Shown here in pieces: positions 57,847 through 64,000 of a stretch of DNA of 64,000 nucleotides (position 1 is its first letter; every line of letters begins with the position of its first letter). Source of the DNA: Pelodera strongyloides. Lineage: Eukaryota > Nematoda > Chromadorea > Rhabditida > Rhabditidae. The notes beneath the pieces are model-generated. The model was not told where the DNA came from and did not search any database. It was given only the letters and a program-made list of their open reading frames with translations. Where the stretch lies: NCBI GenBank assembly GCA_036852015.1, contig JAANDG010000057.1:186001-250000 (forward strand). The letters are read 5' to 3'. Made by a program: the position numbers and the translations under genes.

Positions 57847-59391
57847 GTAAGTTTAGTTTGGAATTGTTCAAGTTATATATGTGATTATCTAAATGCAAAG
57901 ATCTTCAACATTATGGGGTAATTAATTATAACCTACTTCTTTCACACATTATTGAACATCCAAACACCTGCGAGTGGGTTGGCGTGGGGTTGTCAACCAC
58001 TGATGCAATTGCTTCTGGCAATCATCCTTATACATAGATCATGTTTTTTCACGCCAATATTTGAATATCAGGCTACAGTTAGAGTACCTCTAGTGTTGAA
58101 TAGAGTACTATTCTTTACCTGACTATATTTGTACACTTTTGCACTAAAACCACAAAATTTCGTCGAATGGTCACCTGTATTCCAAGGGATGAATTGGTAC
58201 GTTTTATTATGTATATAGTATATTTGTCTTTTATCTTGCATCTGTGTTTTGTTTTCGTTTTCTAAATGCGATGGAATACACAAATTCTACTGCAGGTAAC
58301 AGTGCGTTCCTTGCATTTTATCTCCCCACTCTGCCTCTAACTAACAGACAACTTTTCTAAGGTTATTCCATCAGTGTTCCGCAAAAGTAACAGGATTCTG
58401 GATTCTACTCTCCCTATAGAATTATGATCAAAATGCAAGTGGGTTGCATAGCATAATTGGGTCTCGATGCATTTTGAACAGCGCAGTTTGCTTCCAAGTA
58501 TCAAATGTGCATCTCGTGTATGCACCTTTGAAATTGTGCATACACCTTTGAAAGTTAAAAAATGCACCATTGATAATACTAGACGAGGCGAAAATGCACA
58601 GTTTATGCACGCTCTAAAAAAATAGTCCTGTGGCTACCAGCCGCGGGACCATTTATTGGCGGTCTGTAGTTGTCCTCGTGTAGTGCCAAACTACGGTAAT
58701 TAAAGCCATACTTGGAAGCAAAATCCGGCATACATCAAGACCCCCATAAGAGTGCGTTACAGACCTGGTGATTTAGCAATGCACCCTTGCTCTTGAGCTC
58801 ATCTTCACATGCAGATTTTGAACCGCTTTCAGTAGTGAGCTTTCGTCGTCCAACGTTGAAATTTATCATTTAATCTGTGTCCTATCTCTGATTCTCTCTC
58901 CCGCATCACTATTTCCCCAGTCTCCTTCCAACCCTCATTTGCATATCTTATCAATTACCATCTTTAAAAGTCGCCTGTATCTTGGTGCTCTCTTGTTTGC
59001 ACACTATATTTTCATTCATGTGAAAAATGGTTCCAATGATATTAGATAAGCCAGCCTGAGCGTTCTGTGGTATATACGGAGCTTCAGTATTTTAACGTAA
59101 ATATACCCTGATCGGCTGACCTGGCTGAATCTCTTCTAGAAGACTTGTCTATAAGCAAAGACGTTATTACTATCACTAGTACATTATTACTGCAGAAAGG
59201 TGAGCTTTTCCTTATATCATTTGTAGGAACTTACAAATTAAAGATGCACAAAATATGTGTATTATGCAATGGGTGTCTCACAGATGTCAGCCCAGCTTTC
59301 TTTCGTACCTGGACTTCTTAGTCATCTTATATCGCGTCCACACTCATTGTTTCGCTTTAAACTCTATCTCTTCTCTTCTCTTCTCTCTCTT

Positions 59392-59475
<84 letters not shown>

Positions 59476-60379
59476 CGTTCCGTGTTGTGTAAATAAAGGG
59501 ATAAAATAGTACCATTCCCTGAGGGAAAAGAAAACCCGAAACGGGGTCCTTAATCTGACGTTTCAGTCATTTCTCTCTCTTCTTTTCATACAATATTTCG
59601 AAAGAAGCGACCGACTTTTGATACTGATATATCCTATTTTCATACTGTACTGTACATATTCAAATCATCCTAGCATTATTATTCCTATCTGTTTTCTTAA
59701 AATATTCGGTTCTCCTGTACTCAACTGCTCAACGATATATTTGTATTCTAAACAGACTGCAATAGTTTGTCATTGTCTATGATTAGAATAAATTTTCATA
59801 AATTTGTGACACATACATATTTATTGTGTTATTGAATTCAGATGAAGGTGGCATATGATTTGTAGACATTACAAATAACATTTCTTGCCGGAAAACAATT
59901 GATTCTTTAAATTGATTGAACCTTGGATGACACATTTTGACCCAAAAAATATTTTTGAAGCAAATTCCGCAACTATTTTCTGGATTGCCTTATTTCTAGT
60001 GAACAAATTGCTCAGAGAAAAAAGTTGCCGCGACGGAAATTCGATCAACGGACTTCAACTTACTTCAACAAGAGACATTTTGAAGATATTCTAGACAGAT
60101 ACTAGAAGAATACTAAACTACCTAGTACATTTCCTGACCTGATCTAGACTACACCAGGACCTGTGCTATTACTCCCGACGTCTTTGTTTACTGTATTTCA
60201 AGTTCTCTATCGTCTCTACCCTCCCTGACTCTAGCACTCTCTCTTCGTTCTATAAGCTCCGAACTCTTAAATCGAACCGGATTACCCGAAAAGGTTCACT
60301 GGCAATTGATCTGTTTGTTTCCGTAAGAACAATTACCCGTTGTGATTTACCCAGTACTTATTCCTACTCTATAACTACA
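57847..60379. other. Probable intron with long (CT)n tract
   Basis: The (CT)n run at 59,355-59,475 is the longest simple repeat in the window. Overlapping open frames there encode only Ser/Leu repeats. Confidence 0.5.
59355..59475. repeat. (CT)n microsatellite
   Basis: About 120 bp of almost pure CT dinucleotide with a few TTT interruptions. Confidence 0.95.
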
Positions 60380-60505
60380 ATGAGCTCAACGTGTGTGAGG
60401 CCCGAAATTCACAGAAGAAATAGTTTTAAACGTCAATCGGAGTCCAACGTACTCAACGAGAAAGATATGGACAGTTCGGACGTCAATCCGCTTTTACCCA
60501 GTATG
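60380..60505 (+). CDS. Candidate alternative first exon 4 (42 codons)
   Basis: It starts MSSTCVRPEIHRRNSFKRQS and ends DSSDVNPLLPSM before GTTAGT, phase 0. It contains the basic Ser motif RRNSFKRQS, a likely kinase site (inference), and an acidic stretch NEKDMDSSD. It is the longest and most protein-like of the candidate start exons. Confidence 0.6.
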
Positions 60506-60537
60506 GTTAGTTTGTTACATTTGTTAGCGATAAGTTG

Positions 60538-60660
60538 CGCGCCCCCTGGGCGGCCGAGCACCCTAGGGTGCGCATGCGGTGCGCCAGGGGTGCGCGAAAG
60601 GAGTATAACTGATGTAGGCGGGCGTCTGCCGTAATTGTGGTGCACTTGTCGCGCGCCTCC
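60538..60660. repeat. GC-rich island after candidate exon 4
   Basis: Shares GCGCGCCCC and GGGTGCGCGAAA with the island at 48,693. A palindromic-looking centre (GCACCCTAGGGTGC) is at 60,558-60,571. Confidence 0.65.
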
Positions 60661-60971
60661 AGAACTGAAATTACCTTTTCGTGCACCCCTGACGCGAACA
60701 TCTTGGATTACTTTGACTATCAGTTATTTTGGTTACTACCCTCACTAAATTTCTTGAACATTACTTACATTCCTCAACTGTAATTGTTGAGTATGAACTT
60801 CCATTCATTCGTTTGTTATAAATGCGGTGCGCGACCCCACAAAGAAAACAACACTGTGTGACATCTGCCTTGATCATACGAAAACTATGTTATCACCTCT
60901 CTATCTGTGTGTCTCGCATTCTTACCTATCCTTATTTGTCTCTCGCCTATCTTACCACACATTCATCTATC

Positions 60972-61040
60972 TGTCTATCTCTCCCTTCCTCCTCCCTCCC
61001 CCCTCTCTCTTCCTTTCTCCTCCCTCCTTCCCCATCCTCT

Positions 61041-61090
<50 letters not shown>

Positions 61091-61096
61091 TTCTCA
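60972..61096. repeat. Pyrimidine-rich (CT)n tract
   Basis: CTCCCTCC and CTCTCTCT runs. Three overlapping open frames are repeat artefacts. Confidence 0.9.
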
Positions 61097-61099
61097 ATG

Positions 61100-63520
61100 C
61101 CTTTTTGTTTCAGCTCTTATACACTTATACCGTTATGCCCCCAATTTGATTATTTATCAGAACTTCAGAGAAATGAAGTCTACTCTTGAAGAATAGTGAG
61201 AAAATCATAAAAAATCAAACAAACCATTTAAACCGTTTTTGAACCAAAATAAGGAGAACCTGGGAGAGTGAAAAACATTTGTACTTGAAAAGGAAGAAAT
61301 TTCCTGGACAAACAAGTGGATTTAACGGCAACGGATACTAATTTTCACATCTTTGTGCAGTTTTTGGGTAACAAAAAGGTGACAGAAAGGGTGAGAAAGT
61401 AAGAGGGAGAGAGAGAGATGGAAGAAAGAGAAATAAAGTCAGGTAACCATTCTTCGAAGCGCACACCAATGTCTTTCAACTCATACTAATGACTTTTCTT
61501 ATGCGTAGCAGCGTTCCCCAAATTTACCGATTGGAAAAAAGGAATTTAATATAATAGTCACGTTTTTCTGAATGAGAAAGCAACACATCACTTTTAAAGA
61601 AGCTCTGATTCGTCACTATTGCTGGTTATTTATGATGAGAAATGTCAAAGTATTTGACAAATGACAAAGAATTTATCAATCTGTCATCCTGACTCCACTA
61701 AAGATCACAATTGACAAATATCGATGAAAAGCAAAATATTTGTATATGAAAAGCTCATTTTCTAGAAAAACGTAAAAGACCAGCAGTACGCTATATTTGT
61801 GTCAAGTAAAAAAATATAGGGAAATTGTACCCAACACATGGCAGAGCAAACTTTGCGCTTTTCTGAAACTAATGTTGAATTTAGTTACATAGTTCGTATG
61901 ACAGGTTACAATTTAGCATCCTATTTTTTTGGCATTCCATTTTCTATATTCAACTTTCTGTCCAAATCACAAACATGCCCATATTCGCGAAATACGAAAC
62001 CCTAAATTTATATCTTTTCTTGATCATGCATCTTTGATGAAGAAGTGATCAGGAATGTTTTACCTACCGTAACCCAGTTCACTTTGAAAATTCCTCGAGA
62101 GAAAGCTCTATAATTTGCAACTTTTTGTGTGTGATCAGTTTGCCGAGTTCATCTATTATTGAAACCTCGTGCTAGATATTGGACGAACGCCAGTGTGACG
62201 TAGGAATTGTTTATTGAGCATTGAGCGATCTACATACTTTTGGGTTTGATCCACTGGCTCAGTGGATTGCGAATTAACCTCTCGGGAACACAACCAGGGT
62301 TGGGATCCTCCCAGTAAACCAACTGCTGGATTCAAAAAGTTAGTAGGGTCTGAGTGAACCTGAGTGTTCACCATGGTATACTGTATCCATATTAGGATTA
62401 ATAGATATATGTAGTATTAACGAATTCACGTTTATGTGAAACCTGTCATACGACTATGTATGTACCTCGCTCCCCGACGCGGAGTGCCCATCCACCCAAA
62501 TTTCTGTGTGACGTTGCAACCGTTGGTCTAATCATTGAATTTTGGGTTCAAAAATCTCCGCCAATTATTTCACATTAATCTCTTTTTTGACTATTTACAG
62601 TATCGTTTGAAATGGTTTAGTTGCTTTTTGCAGATGAGAGTAGTTTTGTTGCAGTCGAGAGTAGCGGGGGTGCAATATTTCCTTATAGTTCTATGTACGC
62701 ATATCAAGTAAGATCTAATCGAAGACATAATCGCGTATCCGTTGAAATTTGGGATGTTTTGTTGCTTTTAGAACAAATTTTCACTTGAAGATGTATAAAA
62801 GACAAGTGAAAGTTTAAGATAAAAAGCAATTGATAGATTAGAGATGAAATCTTTGATGAAATTAGTGGTTGATAAGATACTACGGTACATATTGTAAAAA
62901 TTAGGTGAGATTTTATATTCGTGATATTTTTGTCTAATAAGAGAATGAAAGAGATAACAAAGGAATGATTACTTTGATAAGCAGCACAACTTTTAAAAAG
63001 CGCGCGTTTACAGTTTTGGTGTAGTACCGTATGTAGGAGCTATGACAAGCTACTGAAATGTTCGTCTTACAGTAGTAAAGTTCAGGGTTCAGTTCAGTGG
63101 TGGGTGATTTACTTCTGTACCATCCTTTTTTTGCTTACGAGTATCAGATCAAAATGTTGTTGATGCCGAGGAAACAGCTTTCAAAAATGAGAGATATAGA
63201 GAAACCGACATACGAAAATATTTTATCTTATTTCCTCTATTGTCATAATGATCCATAATGTCTGATCATCCCATTGTCTGCATCTCTATGTCCTCTTCTC
63301 GCAGACTTGCTCTCTCACCAGACCCCACCTCCCTTTATAAATAAGACATGCCCCCAGATCGCAGAAACTGTAATTGGCAATTGACGATCGAGGAACCTCT
63401 CCTTGATACACCTTTAGACTCATACCGGACTACGGTATTATCCACTATTTATAAAGTACCCACTACGGTACATTCACTGACTAACTACTGTATATACCGA
63501 CACACCCTTAACCTCTAAGG
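61100..63520. other. Probable intron and promoter region of the last candidate exon
   Basis: AT-rich DNA with a SINE-like piece at about 62,255-62,330. No exon chain was found. ATAAATAAGACATG and similar TATA-like words lie near 63,337. Confidence 0.4.
62250..62335 (+). mobile_element. tRNA-derived SINE-like fragment
   Basis: An A-box-like CTGGCTCAGTGGATTGCG is followed about 45 bp later by a B-box-like GGTTGGGATCC. Neither flank makes an acceptor stem. Confidence 0.4.
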
Positions 63521-63931
63521 ATGACAAATAAAATTATTCCCGACGTTGTTTTGGTACGTTACTTATTAATACTGATCACTTTTGAAACTTTTGGTAATCT
63601 ACTTTTAAAGCGAAATGCTAGCCCCTTTGGAAAATTTGCATATGATAAGCAAATCCTGTGTATCCTATGCTAATTTTGTACGATTGCCGTGGACGATCGT
63701 ACAAAATTAGCATAGGATACATAGGATTTGCTTATCATATGCAAATTTTCCAAAGGGGCTAGCATTTCGCTTTAAAGCAACGGAGAAAAGAAATTATTTC
63801 TGAATTTTTATGCTTTTGTTATATCGTGATGCCGTAAAGATAAAATCTGACTGAGTGAAATTTATTTATATTTTCTGCCCTTTTAGTCGGTTTCAAATGC
63901 ATCGAAAGGCCGCTACAAACGCTTTGATTTT
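63521..63931 (+). CDS. Candidate alternative first exon 5 and probable first shared exon (gene continues right)
   Basis: Exon 63521-63553 (MTNKIIPDVVL) ends at GTACGT in phase 0. Exon 63887-63931 follows the acceptor CCCTTTTAG, reads SVSNASKGRYKRFDF in phase 0 and ends at GTAAGT. Because every candidate start exon upstream also ends in phase 0, this 15-codon exon or a later one could be the shared acceptor. The gene leaves the window, so identity is unknown. Confidence 0.5.
63609..63771. mobile_element. AGCGAAATGCTAGCC palindromic MITE, copy 2
   Basis: Almost identical to 37,526-37,688, with fewer arm mismatches. TTAA lies on both sides (63,605-63,608 and 63,772-63,775). It is inserted in the intron between 63,553 and 63,887. 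Confidence 0.92.
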
Positions 63932-64000
63932 GTAAGTTTTCCTTTTGTTTATATTATTTTGGTTTTCGGGTATTCATGTGATTATCATGATCAAAGTTTT

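Noticed and set aside
59255..59509. Ser/Leu-rich open frames at the (CT)n tract
   Set aside because: A pure dinucleotide repeat is open in all frames on one strand; no splice or start context.

Overview
The window is nuclear DNA from a nematode, most likely a rhabditid or other chromadorean. The base composition is AT-rich. Introns carry the nematode acceptor TTTTCAG or TTTCTAG. Several start codons follow such an acceptor with no upstream exon, as expected for spliced-leader trans-splicing. A complete gene of the nematode-restricted Warthog (hedgehog-related) family is present. No bacterial, organellar or CRISPR features are visible. Exon models below were built by hand from splice sites, reading-frame continuity and intron phase. 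No alignment or search was run.

Layout. 1-6.6 kb: 3' part of a plus-strand gene for a leucine-rich protein with a long acidic tail; its first visible intron holds a dead mariner. 6.6-13 kb: repeats, a Harbinger-type hairpin and one small tentative gene (10.3-11.5 kb). 13.0-17.9 kb: a gene for a protein of repeated Cys-rich (RING or treble-clef-like) modules, with a large intron holding a CCCCGATATGG satellite. 19.4-29.3 kb: three clear plus-strand housekeeping genes in a row: TXNL4A/Dim1 (U5 snRNP), TMEM222, and SNRPA1/U2A' (U2 snRNP). 30.9-37.3 kb: a complete 20-exon minus-strand Warthog gene with a Wart domain, a Gln/Pro-rich linker and a Hint autoprocessing domain. 37.3-48.5 kb: mostly mobile DNA, including a young LTR retrotransposon (40,318-43,255) with exact 5-bp target duplications and tandem copies of a tRNA-Gly-like primer-binding region. 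48.6-51.0 kb: two small genes 36 bp apart. 51.9-64 kb: up to five candidate alternative first exons, all ending in phase 0, that probably feed one large plus-strand gene running off the right edge.

The two snRNP proteins and TMEM222 share orientation with short gaps and may be co-transcribed. Much of the non-coding DNA is made of small inverted-repeat elements. One large group sits at TTAA and begins AGCGAAAT. A hAT-like copy has an 8-bp target duplication and a Harbinger-like copy has a TTA duplication. Several tRNA-derived SINE-like pieces and GC-rich minisatellites are also present.
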